The notes: generated from the letters alone by a model not told the origin. Counted from the first letter of the stretch, positions 38,450 to 50,109 are shown. The stretch is DNA of 64,000 nucleotides from Quercus robur (GCF_932294415.1 NC_065539.1:48937501-49001500), one strand, 5' to 3'. Numbers and translations are program-made.

Positions 38450-39283
38450 TGGTGGCTCCAAAAATTTTGTTTATGGGGGTCATTAAAAAATTTTAATTAA
38501 AAAAAAAAACTTGAATATATCGAGTTACCGACAAAAAAATAAAAAAATTTAATACATGAAGTTTTACAATTTCCTTTTACAAGTATTCAAATTTTGAATT
38601 GTTATACGATAGTTCATTATAAGTATCTATTGCTAATGTAGGCAGTTGTGAACCAATAATCATTTTATTTTGCTAAGTTTATCTAACATTTTTATTTTTA
38701 TGCAATTTTTATTATTTATTTGTTATTGTTTTTATAAAAATATTTTAAACTAAATGACTAAACTAAACTCATTGGTTTTGTATTAATTATTGACGCACAC
38801 AATCATACTCATTTATACATAAAATTATACACTAGTGTCTACTTAACCAATCAAATGCTTGGACAGTTATTAACTTTACGTTTTTTTTTTTCTTGAATTT
38901 TACTAACTTTATAATAAAAAGTTATTATAACATGATAACAATATACACACATATAACAAATCATATTTATTTCCTAATTATTAAATTATATATATTTATA
39001 TTATAATGTACACACAAACATCCACACATATCATATTTCACACAAATAATATTATAACAAAAAGTAATGCACACAATCAATATTAGACACATTCACACAC
39101 ATAATATAAATTTATAAAAAATAGTGACACTTACAATTCATAAACACTTACTTTTTATTCTTAGAGTTGGAAATACTTGTAATAAGGGTGTGTAAAATTT
39201 AAGTCAGGGTGTGCAAATATATTTTTAAGAAAAAAATTATAGTATTAAACTAACCAATTTTTTTTTTTTTATAAATATTTGTA
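38450..39283. mobile_element. unclassified insertion in the right fold-back arm, about 0.83 kb
   Basis: Alignment by eye with the left arm shows that ATTCTAAT and AGAATATTT...ATTATAG, adjacent in the left arm (about 14740-14765), are separated here by about 830 bases. The inserted DNA begins near GGTGGCTCCAAAAATTTTG and is AT-rich and non-coding. No clear termini or target duplication were fixed. Confidence 0.45.
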
Positions 39284-39469
39284 ATTAGAATATTTGTAAT
39301 AATTATAGTCTTTTTTTAATTGTTGGATTTACTTAAATCAAATGGTTTAAAAAAGGTGTAACTTTAAAGAGTTACACTATGTTTAACTTGAACCCATTTA
39401 TATATATATATATATATATATAGGATTCAAGTTACACTTGGTGTCAATATATATATATATATATATATA

Positions 39470-40105
39470 AGATTCAAGTTACATTTGGTGTAATTTTAAA
39501 TAATGTTACATCACTCAATAACTTGTTATTGAATTCATATTTTAAAAATCCTAGCGTCGGATTATATGTTCTATATGTTGTTAACATACCTACCAATATC
39601 AATGCCAATAAGTTGTTATTTACCATTCGATCCATAAACTCATTTTAAATTTATTATTTTAAACTACAAAACTTGATTGATTGATGACATAACTATTGAT
39701 ATTTACTCATCTTAAATTTTGCAAGCATGGAGAATGCACGAAGATAATGTAATCCAACAATAGATTTGTTAAAATTTGCATTCAATTAAAAAATATTGAG
39801 TAATATAACTTTAAGCAATTTTACACCATTCAATAACTTGTTATTGAATTTATATTTTAAAAATTTCATTGTTGGATTATATGTTCTATATGTTCTTAAC
39901 AGGCATACAAATATTCAAGTTAATCAATTGTTATTTACCATTCGATTCATAAACTTATCTATAATTTATTATTTTAAACTACAAAAAATTAATTGATTGG
40001 TAATATAACTATTGATATTTAATCATCATAAAATTTTGCAAGAATGGAGATTGCACAAAAATAATGTAATCTAACAATGAATTTGTTAAAATTTGCATTC
40101 AAGAA
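39470..40105 (-). repeat. two degenerate inverted copies of the 345-bp satellite unit
   Basis: Read on the minus strand, this stretch follows the satellite unit in order. On the plus strand it shows TTCAAGTTACATTTGGTGTA, TTATTGAATTCATATTTTAA, TTGGATTATATGTTCTATAT, ACCATTCGAT, TATTTTAAACTACAAAA, GATAATGTAATCCAAC and GTTAAAATTTGCATTCAA. A second copy starts near 39810. Identity is clearly lower than within the array. The copies lie outside the CACTA and next to (TA)n tracts. Confidence 0.8.
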
Positions 40106-40836
40106 TTATTTGCTTTTAATAACACCATAACATGCTTCCACAATTATTCTCCAACTCAAATCTTCCTTCCCCTAATTGTCGAATTATAAATTAATAATTA
40201 CAACTATAATAAATTTTCCTCTCCCCCCATCAGACTAAAATAAATTGAAACCATTTTCAACGTTCCAAAAACGTGGACGGTATTAAAAAAAAAGAAAAAG
40301 AAAAAAAAAAAAAGAATTGAAAACAAGGAGGAAGTAGGAGCGCAGGCAGGAAGTCAATAATAGCCATGAATGTACACAATATCGATCCATCATATTTCAA
40401 CCCTTTTGATAATTGATAGTAGTTGCGTCTTGTCTTTACACGGCATTGCATTTTCGATATAAAGATAATACATGCTATATAGAAAGTGTGCTGCAGGGAG
40501 ATCTAAAATATGAGCCAACCACAAATTTGATGGAAAGAAAATTTGACTAACTTCAATAGCTTCATCGCCTAATCCCAAGCTAAAATGTCAAAATATTATT
40601 ATTATCCATGCCACATATAGATTGGTGACAAACTAACACCCAAAAAAAGAAAAAAGAAAAAAAAGAAGAAGAAGCAAAAATCCGAAAGATAAGAGGGCAA
40701 AAGCTTGCTAGACAATGCTGGAGCTCTGAACTAAGATGGAGGAAAACTATGCTCCAAACTATTCATCACATATAAATAGTTTCACAATGACTTGCTACCA
40801 ATTTTAATAAATTTGTAATTTATTGTTGCGTTTTCC
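40106..40836. other. AT-rich intergenic DNA
   Basis: No supported gene. A/G-rich runs lie at 40286-40313 and 40645-40676. Confidence 0.5.
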
Positions 40837-41056
40837 AGTTTTTTTTTTTTAATTTTCAGCCGCACTATTTGACCAAGTCAACTGTGAACAGTGCATTTGT
40901 GCACTGTTTACGGACCCACAAATTCTACTTTTCAGCAACTTTTTCATTAAAAATGAGTCCCATGATACTATTCACACATTTAAAAATTATTTTGCTACAG
41001 TGTTTTCAATTTCAGTTTTCAGTTTCAGCAAAAATAAGCTCAATCCAAACGGACCC
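40837..41056. mobile_element. MITE, copy 2 (agggtccgtttggat family)
   Basis: Same block order as the MITE at 27-231: a poly-T run, CACTGTTTACGG versus CTATTTACGGG, ACTATTCACACATTTAAAAA, TACAGTGTTTT and the end CAATCCAAACGGACCCTA. It is non-coding. The left boundary is approximate. Confidence 0.6.
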
Positions 41057-41454
41057 TATAGCCCTAGTTACTATGAAAATTTGCGACACAAACTAACTTA
41101 CAAGACCTCCAATACAAGTAATTAGACATTGTATCTGGGCTTCTTGCTCTTGCTGCAACTGTTGATCCAATTTCCGTCTTTACAATATATGATCCATCAC
41201 TACAAGTCAATCACCAACTGCAAAATAGATCTCTTGGTTAGAAGACAAGAATGGGTTCTATGGGCTTTTCTTTGTATTTTGATAATCTTCTTCCTTCTCT
41301 AGAGATAAGGGTCAACATCATGGTTTTGAAACCCAGACCTTTCATTGAACCGTAAAAATGAGAGATTCAAGGTTTTTAAGGTTGAACCGAGATTGAACCG
41401 GAGTCGAACTGTGATGACGTTATAATTAAATTATTAATTATTTTAAATATAATT

Positions 41455-42372
41455 TGTAGTGACTAGGTTCGAGCACTTCTTCTATTGGATGAGTGTACTC
41501 AAGCCCAACTAGTCCAATACAATAAATTTATAGAGAATGAGTTTAAGAACTAGGTTTTAGTGAGGATTACAATAACTAGACACGGTTATGAATGGATTGA
41601 ACAGTAAGGACATGGACTAAAGTATGAAAGTCTGTCCTCGGGCATTTCATCCGAGGGACCTAGTGTTCTTCTTCTTTCTTCAGTGATAGGTTACAACCGT
41701 TTCCAAGATCCTACGAATTGCTCTCGTATTCCCCTTTTTCTCTACCCCCTTTCTTGGAGGATTTCTCACATTATATATCCCCTTCCAGTCGATTTTGGCC
41801 CTCCATCTGTTGATCCTGCAGGTTACTACTCGAGTGCTTGTCCTATCAGCCACCTTCCCAAACCTTTAGTGAGTTGCATCAACCAAGACCGCACTGTTCA
41901 GGGGTCATTTCCTCATTAATGTGGCCAGAATGTTAGTTGTGGGCATTCAATGCGGAGGTGACAGTTTCTCCTTGAATTGTTCCTACACCATGCTCTCGTG
42001 GCTATCCTATAGTACTTGTCCTTCTTCTTGGGATGCTCTGGGAGGCTGCCATTGATGGCGGGTCGTTCTTCCCTACTAGGATCTGGGGGTTGGCCAAGGA
42101 CAAAATGTCACCTTGAATTGTTCCTACATTATGCTCTCGTGGCTATCCTACAATACTTGTCCTTCTTCTTGGGACGCTCTGGGAGGCTGCCATTGATGGC
42201 GGGTCGTTCTTCCCTACTAGGATTTGGGTTGGCCAAGGACAAAATTGTCCTCGGCAATGTTTTTGGGCCACTTGGACTTTCTTTATTCGTCTTCGGCCAT
42301 TCCTTCCTCCTCGGCGCGGGCTTTGGGCTTAGTATGAGGTGGGCCGGGGTTGTCAAATTCTTTGACCCCACA
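41455..42372 (-). repeat. Gypsy LTR (left, 3' LTR of the element) with an internal duplication, 918 bp
   Basis: Matches the right LTR but is 140 bases longer. A tandem duplication of the block CCTTGAATTGTTCCTACA...GTTGGCCAAGGAC occupies about 41972-42245. The copies differ by a few bases. GTCCTCGG/CCGAGGA motifs occur several times. Confidence 0.9.
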
Positions 42373-42909
42373 ATAGCCCCTTAAAATCCTACTGTCCGGC
42401 TCCTCGGATGAAGAGGGAGATTTTGGTGTCCTCGGGCCTTTATCATGGCTTGTCAAGTCTTGTCCTCTGCTAGTGCCAGAGCCTCTTCGCTAGTCCAAGG
42501 CTTGTCCCTAGTGCTTCCGTATATGGAGCGCACCCTCATTAAATTCTGGCGGCTCTGTGCTCCCCACGTTTAATGGTGTGATGGTAATCTAGCAGTGGGG
42601 ATTTCTTTAACTTTATAAGCAGGAAAACTCGCATGGTTATTTTTAACTGGAGGTATAAATACCTATTTGAACCGATTTGTCTCTTTACTTTTGCACTCAA
42701 GAGTTCTTGTGCACATATCCTGAGTTTAGTCAAATCTCCAGCCAAACTCACGTCTCTTTCCAGCATAAAAAGCCTGTTCGAGGAGCTTTTCCTCATTTCT
42801 GTAAGTTTTCTTCTCTCTCTAACTCACGTTTTCTCTCTTCTAAGTTTCTTTTCCTCTTACTCCTCTCCTTCTTTCGTCCTTCCCTGAGTCCTTTTAGCCG
42901 TTTCCAGGG

Positions 42910-45900
42910 ATGGGTAAATTAAAAAAGTTGGATGAGTCCGAAGAGGCGATGGAAAAATTCATTGCCGATTATAGGATACCCCCAATGTAGGTTTGAGGTA
43001 CTGTGAGAAAGGGGAGTGGCATTTTAGGAGGCAAGAGGGTGAAGTAGTGATTCCCCTAATCGCCTTCATAGAAGGTGGCGTGAGAATCCTTATGGGGCCG
43101 GTGATGAGGGATTACCTTAGGCATTTCAGATTAGCTCCCATTCAGTGCGCTGCCAATGTGTTTAGGATCCTGGGTTGTGTGGACGCTTTAAACGAGAAAA
43201 TGGGGTTGAGGTTAGCCCATCATGATGTAAATTGGTGCTACAACCTCCAACACCTGAGGGGTAAATCCTACTATATGAAGACGAGGGACGATAAGGTTCG
43301 GCTTATTTAGTGCCTCCCCGAGACTAGCAAAAAGTTAAATAAGGACTTTCTCATTGTGTTTGGGGAGTGGCACGACGGCCTTCATTGCCCAACAGAGGAG
43401 GGGGAACCAGGTGGGGTATTGAGAGTAGGAGAGGGCTAATCTTTTGTGCCATCTTGATTTGCATTGTTCGGTTATTAATATGAATGTGTCTTCTTTTTTG
43501 TAGATCTGCACGCCTTTGAACGACACTTCCACCTGGTCAACCGGGGAGATTTAGAAACTATCCTCAAGGCAGAAGTTTTTGTAAACGAAGCTAACAACCA
43601 AGTCAGGGCCGCTCACAAGATCTTAGGGTACGATCCCATCCAGAAATCATTCCCCGCCCCGAAGCATGTGATCAGAGCTAACGATCCTTGGCTTCAGAAA
43701 ATCACCGTAGCAGAACATGGGTTTTTGCTTTTCGATGGATCTCCTGTTCCAGAAGGCATCCCGTTGGCAGGCCTTTCTTCATCCCACCAAGCAGCGGAGG
43801 CCGAGGGTGATTTAAGTCCATCTGAGGATGCATTTGGTGTATTTGACCAAGTTAGTCTATTCGGGGATCTGTCTGGTGACTTGGGCGACCCCGATTTGAC
43901 CGAAGCGGATCTCCTATCAGTAGGGACATCTTCTCAGGCTGAAATGAGCTTTAAGAGAAAACCTCTGACCAGCCTGTTTGACCTAATCGAGGGCCAACCG
44001 GGGAAGGATGCGCCGGGGAAGTCACAATTCAAGCTTCCTCCTCCTCCACCCCAGCCTCAGCTTGCCCAGACCAGGTCGTCTTCCACCTAATGACAGCCAT
44101 CATCTCCATGATCTAGGCTTCCTCCTCCCCCCCAATCGACTCTGCCTTCTCGGCCCGAGCCCACAGATCCAAAAAGGAAGAGGGCTGCTAAAGGCAAGGA
44201 GCCCATGGATAGGGGGAGATCTTACTCCTCTCGGGAGGAAGATGAAGCCCCACGAGCTTCAAAGCAATTAAAGATTGGGCATCATGGCCAGGAAAAAGAG
44301 GTCGACGCTTAATCCGCGCCCCAGGCCTGGCTTCCCGCCTCGATGCTCCACGGGGAGCCATTGATGGACAACACCTCCCTTAGGGACTTCCGGAGGGGTG
44401 AAGGCACTTATGTGGCCGACGCGTTAGAGAGGTCCCTGCTGCTCCCCACTGACATGGCCGAGCTGGGGAATTTGAGGAGGCAGGAGGTCTTTCTCAACAT
44501 CAAGAGATACCTAGGCATGGTAAGGTTTCTAATACTCGTGACTCCGTTGATTTTTGTTCCTTGGTTTCCAACTTACCGTGTATTTGTTCCAATTGGCAGG
44601 CCGTCCAGGCCACTTATAGGCTAGAAGAGGATGCTAAGGAGTAGAGCAGGTCCCTGGAGCTCGAGCATGACAAGCGCTTGGATACTATGCAGAAAGGGAT
44701 GACAATTTTTCCCCGCCCCGCTTAACCCGCCCCTCCCCGCTTCGCCCCGTACGGGTTTTCCCTGCCCCGCAAAGGTGGTGGGGCAGGGATGGGGCAAGAT
44801 TTTAGCCCAGCAACACGGGGCAGGGCGGGGCAGGGATGGGTTTAAACTTTTTAGACCCACCCCGCCCCGCCCCTCCCTGTCCCCGCCCCGCCTCGCGTTG
44901 CTAAGGGTTATAATTGTAAATTTTTCATACCTTAAAACCCTACTATTTAAATGACCATATCAATATTAGCTTATTTTATTCTACCCAATGTGGTTCTTTG
45001 CCTTTATTTTGTTATATGTTATACTATGAGTTTTTTTTTTTTTTTTTTAATTTTATATGATTGTCTTGTTAAACACTTGGATATATTATTCAATTTTTTC
45101 TAAAAATTGATTTGATTTGATGGGATAAATTTAGTTGTAATTTTAAGTATATTTTTATTAATGAAATAGGTTTCATTAAAAAAATTGTACTAGTTGTAGA
45201 GCAAATTAACAAAAAGTAGAGTTTTACGAGGTGGGGCGGGGCTTTGCGGGGGCCCAAGGGGCGGGGATTGGGTGAGAAAATTTCCCCCGCCATGCAGGGC
45301 GGGGCGGGGATGGGGCAAGACAAAACTATACGGGGCGGGGACGAAGACCCCATCCTTCGGCCCCACCCTGCCCCATTGCCATCCCTATATGCGGACCCTC
45401 AAAAACTCTGAGGCTGATCTCTCGAAGGCTAGGAAGGAGCTGAAGAAGGTGACCAGGGCCAGGGACAATGTCGAATCAGGCCTAACCAGCGCTCAGAGAC
45501 AGGCTGAAAAGCAAACGAAGCGCCTACTTGAAACTGAAGATCAGCTAAAAATTACTAAGGAGCAAATCGTTGATCTAAAGAAGAAGCTGGCTGAGGCGGA
45601 GGGAGCCAAGAATGTTGCAGAGTGGGCCAGGGACGAAGCTTTGAGGACTAAGGTAGAGGCGGAGTTCGCTAGGACGGAGGCCGAGAGCTCCAAGGAGAAA
45701 GTCGAGGAAGAGGCTTATGACTTGGGAGTGGCTGAGACCCAGGCCACTCTCAAGGCTCAAGTGCCTGGAGTATGTAGGCTCTACTATTCCCAGGTTTGGA
45801 ATGAAGCCCTTAAACAAGCTGGGGTTGAGGCTTCATCCGATTTGTGGAAGGTGGAGAATGTATACTACCCTCCGGCCATCCGCGAAACTGCCTTTGCCAG

Positions 45901-46216
45901 CTCTGAGGCTGAGGTTGCTCCTGAGGAGGCTGAGGTTGCTCGGTTTGAAGCTGCTCTGGCTATAACCGCTTATAATGAGCCAGCCGAGGAGGGTGAGCTT
46001 CTTGGGGCGACCGAGACACATGAAAATTTGAACCCTGAAGCACCCTAGAAGACTGCAGAGTCTACGGCTGATGGCCAGGCCCCTCATGCCGAGGAGCCAG
46101 CCTTCTCAGTTTAGCCCGTTCAAACTATTCCCCCGAGCGAGGGCTCCAAGGGTCCTGAGGTCACTCCTGCTCAGCTCCCCAAGGAAGGGGTCAAGATAAA
46201 ATTGAAGAAATAGGCG
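42910..46216 (+). pseudogene. antisense gene of the Gypsy element, three exons, broken
   Basis: This runs opposite to gag-pol. Exon 1 (42910-43410) starts MGKLKKLDESEEAMEKFIAD and includes a GEVVIPLIAFIEGGVR / RHFRLAPIQCAANVFRIL block like the 'putative gypsy type transposon' proteins of plants. Introns are suggested at 43411-43503 (GTGGGG to TTTTTTGTAG) and 44520-44599 (ATG/GTAAGG to TTGGCAG/G). Exon 2 carries an acidic and proline-rich middle. Exon 3 (44600-46216) is a long Ala/Glu/Lys coiled coil followed by LYYSQVWNEALKQAGVEASS and a Glu/Ala-rich tail. Damage: a frameshift near 42985, in-frame stops (for example 43308, 44090, 44642, 46048) and a 694-bp MITE in exon 3. Its role is unknown; similar antisense ORFs are described for Tat elements. 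Confidence 0.7.
44694..45387. mobile_element. hAT MITE inside the antisense gene, 694 bp
   Basis: The left end AAGGGATGACAA and the complement of the right end TAGGGATGGCAA are inverted. The 8-bp flanks TATGCAGA (44686-44693) and TATGCGGA (45388-45395) differ by one base. Subterminal zones are rich in GGGGCGGGG/CCCCGCCCC in both orientations around an AT-rich core. Without the MITE and one copy of the target site, the coiled-coil reading frame is continuous across the junction, so the MITE arrived after the antisense gene was formed. Confidence 0.85.
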
Positions 46217-46236
46217 ACCCGGCTAACTTTTGTATT

Positions 46237-46239
<3 letters not shown>

Positions 46240-46276
<37 letters not shown>
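46240..46276. repeat. poly-T tract after the antisense gene
   Basis: Long T run a few dozen bases after the last coding frame of the antisense gene. On the minus strand it is poly-A between the minisatellite and that gene. Confidence 0.9.
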
Positions 46277-46277
<1 letters not shown>

Positions 46278-46585
46278 TTTTAAGGACATTGGAATCATTG
46301 TAATTAAATTTTAGACTAAATGTATGAAATTCCTTTCTTCCTTTTTTTTTTTTACGTTATGTGTTTATTGTTATTACTGTGAACCTTGTATCTCATGAAT
46401 TGGTTATCCTAATGGGTAAGAATGGCTATGTACATATCATATTTGAAATTAAACCTTTAAATTCTAACTCACCGGCATTAAGGGGACGCTTAGTTTGCGT
46501 CTACCCATATTTTTAGGGGGCAGGGGCCGAGTATATGATCCGAGGTACCGAGCGTGTACTTAGGCCATATTCGCAACTTTTACGA

Positions 46586-48056
46586 ATCTTGAAGTAGCTA
46601 GTTTCCCCATAGGTTTGAGTCCGAGGACCATGCAAGACCTTGGTTCTGTCTAGTACTTAGATTTTCTTGAAGTAGCTAGTTTCCCCATAGGTTTGAGTCC
46701 GAGGACCATGCAAGACCTTGGTTCTGTCTAGTACTTAGATTCTTCTTGAAGTAGCTAGTTTCCCCATACGTTTGAGTCCAAGGACCATGCAAGACCTTGG
46801 TTCTGTCTAGTACTTAGATTCTTCTTGAAGTAGCTAGTTTCCCCATAGGTTTGAGTCCGAGGACCATGCAAGACCTTGGTTCTGTCTAGTACTTAGATTC
46901 TTCTTGAAGTAGCTAGTTTCCCCATACGTTTGAGTCCAAGGACCATGCAAGACCTTGGTTCTGTCTAGTACTTAGATTCTTCTTGAAGTAGCTAGTTTCC
47001 CCATACGTTTGAGTCTGAGGACCATGCAAGACCTTAGTTCTATCTAGTACTTAGATTTTTCTTGAAGTAGCTAGTTTCCCCATAGGTTTGAGTCCGAGGA
47101 CCATGCAAGACCTTGGTTCTGTAGGTTTGAGTCCGAGGACCATACAAGACCTTGGTTCTGTCTAATACTTAGATTCTTCTTGAAGTAGCTAGTTTCCCCA
47201 TACGTTTGAGTCCAAGGACCATGTAAGACCTTAGTTCTGTCTAGTACTTAGATTCTTCTTGAAGTAGCTAGTTTCCCTATACGTTTGAGTCCGAGGACCA
47301 TGCAAGACCTTAGTTTTATCTAGTACTTAGATTTTTCTTGAAGTAGCTAGTTTCCCCATAGGTTTGAGTCCGAAGATCATGCAAGACCTTGGTTTTGTCT
47401 AGTACTTAGATTCTTCTTGAAGTAGCTAGTTTCCCCATACGTTTGAGTCCGAGGACCATGCAAGACCTTAGTTCTATCTAGTACTTAGATTTTTCTTGAA
47501 GTAGCTAGTTTCCCCATAGGTTTGAATCCGAGGACCATACAAGACCTTGGTTCTGTCTAATACTTAGATTCTTCTTGAAGTAGCTAGTTTCCCCATAGGT
47601 TTGAGTTCGAGGACCATGCAAGACCTTAGTTCTATCTAGTACTTAGATTTTTCTTGAAGTAGCTAGTTTCCCCATAGGTTTGAGTCCGAAGATCATGCAA
47701 GACCTTGGTTTTGTCTAGTACTTAGATTCTTCTTGAAGTAGCTAGTTTCCCCATAGGTTTGAGTCCGAGGACCATGCAAGACCTTAGTTCTATCTAGTAC
47801 TTAGATTTTTCTTAAAGTAGCTAGTTTCCCCCTAGGTTTGAGTTCGAGGACCATGCAAGACCTTGGTTTTGTCTAGTACTTAGATTCTTCTTGAAGTAGC
47901 TAGTTTCCCCATAGGTTTGAGTCCGAGGACCATGCAAGACCTTGGTTCTATCTAGTACTTAGATTGTTCTTGAAGTAGCTAATTTCCCCATAGGTTTGAG
48001 TCCGAGAACCATGCAAGACCTTGCTTCTGTCTAGTACTTAGATTGTTGCCAAAATG
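46586..48056. repeat. 79-bp minisatellite, about 18 units
   Basis: The landmark GAAGTAGCTAGTTTCCCC recurs at 46591, 46669, 46748, 46827, 46906 and onward to about 47970. Each unit also has GTTTGAGTCCGAGGACCATG and CTTAGATTCTTCTT. Substitutions such as TAGG/TACG and CCGAGG/CCAAGG alternate in patterns that suggest multi-unit duplication. One partial unit lies near 47120-47160. It sits between integrase and the antisense gene, where Tat and Ogre elements often carry tandem repeats. Confidence 0.95.
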
Positions 48057-48108
48057 CAAGACATATAATCATGATAGACTTAAAGTTTGAACTAGATAAA
48101 TGCTTTTG

Positions 48109-49971
48109 TTAATAATAATACCTTCTCAGGTTATTTACATTCCATGGACAAGGTACAACTTTTTCATCTAAGTCTTCTAAGTAGTATGCACCTATTCCTG
48201 CTACTGAAGTAATTCAGTATGGTCCTTCCCAATTGGGTCCCAGCTTTCCCCAAGATGGGTTCTTGGCAGCGCCCACAACTTTCCTCAACACTAGGTCCCC
48301 TGGTGCTAGTGGTCTCAGTTTCACATTGGCATCATATCCCTACTTGAGTTTCTGGTGGTAATAGGCCGATTGGATCACTGCCTTTTCTCTCCGTTCATCG
48401 ATCAGATCTAGGCTCTTCCCTAGTAGCTCGTCATTACTGCTTGGAGTGAAGGAGTTTGTCCTCAGCGTTGGGAAGCTAGCCTCTAGAGGGATAACAGCCT
48501 CGGCCCCATAAGTCATGGCAAAAGGTGTTTCCCCTGTTGACCGCCGTGGTGTAGTCTGGTAAGTCCATAAGACGTGCGGCAGCTCTTCTACCCATCTTCC
48601 CTTGGCATCATCTAGTCTCTTCTTAAGCCCATTGACTTTGACCTTGTTGACAGCCTCGACCTGCCCATTTCCTTAAGGGTAAGCTGGAGTTGAGTACCTG
48701 TTAGTGATCCCCAACTCGCAGCAGTATCTTCTGAAGGCCTTGTTGTCGAATTAGAGTCCATTATCTGAAATGAGGGTACGAGGGACCCCGAATCGTGTAA
48801 GAATGTTTCTCCAGATGAATTTCTTAGCATCCACATCTCTGATATTTGCCAATGGCTCGGCTTCAACCCATTTGGTGAAGTAATCTGTGCCGACCAACAA
48901 ATATCTCTTATTTCTTGCTGCCTTGGGGAAAGGGCCTACAATATCCAGGCCCCACTGGGCGAATGGCCATGGACTGGACAAAGGGTTGAGTACCCCTCCT
49001 GGCTGATAAATATTTGGGGCAAACCTTTGGCACTGATCACATTTCTTGGCATATTCTAAGGCTTCCTTCTGCATCCCCGGCCACCAATATTCTTGGGTAA
49101 TGGCTCGGTGTGACAGAGATCTTCCTCCTGTGTGACTCCCACAGATCCCTTCGTGCAACTCTTCAAGCAGTAATTTTGATGCTTCAGGGTGAACGCACAG
49201 TAAATATGGCCCAGAATAGGAGCGCTTATACAATTTGTGGTCCTCGGACAACCAGAACCGAGGGGCGTTTCTTTGTATTTTTTCAGCCTCTGACTTCTCC
49301 GCGGCCAGGAAATCATCTTTGAGGAACCTAACTATAGGGTCTATCCAGCTAGGACCCACTCTAACCTCATGGATATGGACCATGCCCTTTGCTACTTCAT
49401 TTGCTCCATCCAGATGCTCGACAAGAATAATTCGAGGCAGACCCCCTGCCGAGGAGGTAGCAAGCGTGGCCAATGAATCTGCATGAGTGTTTCCACTTCT
49501 GGAGACGTGTGACAGGTTGAAAAGATTGAAGTCTGATTGCAAGCGTTTGACTTGGCTTAAGTACTCTTGCATTCTTGCGTCTCTTGCTTCTAACTCTCCC
49601 TTTACTTGGCTCACTACCAGTCTCGAGTCGGAGAACATCTCCATTGTTTTTCCTCCCATTTTCTGCACCATGGTCATTCCTTGTAACAAGGCCTCATACT
49701 CAGCTTCGTTGTTCGTGGCCGAGAACCTAAGTCTCAAGGATTTCTCTATGATAGTCTTCTCAGGAGATATTAGGACTAGCCCTACTCCGGACCCCTTTTG
49801 ATTTGCTGCACCATCAACGTACACCTTCCAACATGAGGGTCCTAGTGTAGAGATTACCCCAACCGATTTTCCATCCATGTTGCGCTTCTCTGCTACTGTT
49901 TCTACTGGTGGTTTAGCAAATTCGGCCACCAAATCAGCTAGGACCTGGCCCTTTATGGAGGTCCGAAGCAT
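48109..49971 (-). pseudogene. Gypsy pol: second RNase H plus integrase, broken
   Basis: The open part (48751-49971, minus) encodes a second RNase H with VYVDGAANQKGSGVG, NNEAEYEALLQGM, FSDSRLVVSQVKGE and THADSLATLA, carrying the acidic D-E-D residues. An integrase follows: a zinc-binding H-H-C-C region ending CDQCQRF, and catalytic-core landmarks WGLDIVGPFP (first Asp) and LISDNG (second Asp). A stop directly after SDNGL comes from TAA where family members have CAA, and another stop follows about 23 codons later. Homology then continues in frame to the third catalytic region (GNGQVEAVNK), the TTPRRSTGETPFAMTYG block and the C-terminal part, ending at a TAA at 48109. The enzyme cannot be complete as it stands. 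Confidence 0.88.
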
Positions 49972-50109
49972 GTACTTGATGTCAAAAGCTCCCAGGATTG
50001 TGCTTCATATGGCAATCCTTCCAATATAACCAGCAGTCTGAAGTACGGACTTCAAGGGGAGTTGGGTTAGAACAACCACTGTGTGGGCTTGGAAATAATG
50101 AGGAAGCTT

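Noticed and set aside
41683..42384. ORFs of 78, 122 and 80 residues in the left Gypsy LTR
   Set aside because: They occur in LTR sequence; the 122-residue frame owes its internal repeat to the 140-bp duplication.
44621..45353. Minus-strand Pro-rich ORFs
   Set aside because: They are read-through of the CCCCGCCCC subterminal repeats of the hAT MITE.
46586..48056. 79-bp repeats as a CRISPR-like array
   Set aside because: There are no unique spacers, since whole units repeat, and the host is a plant. It is a minisatellite inside a Gypsy element.
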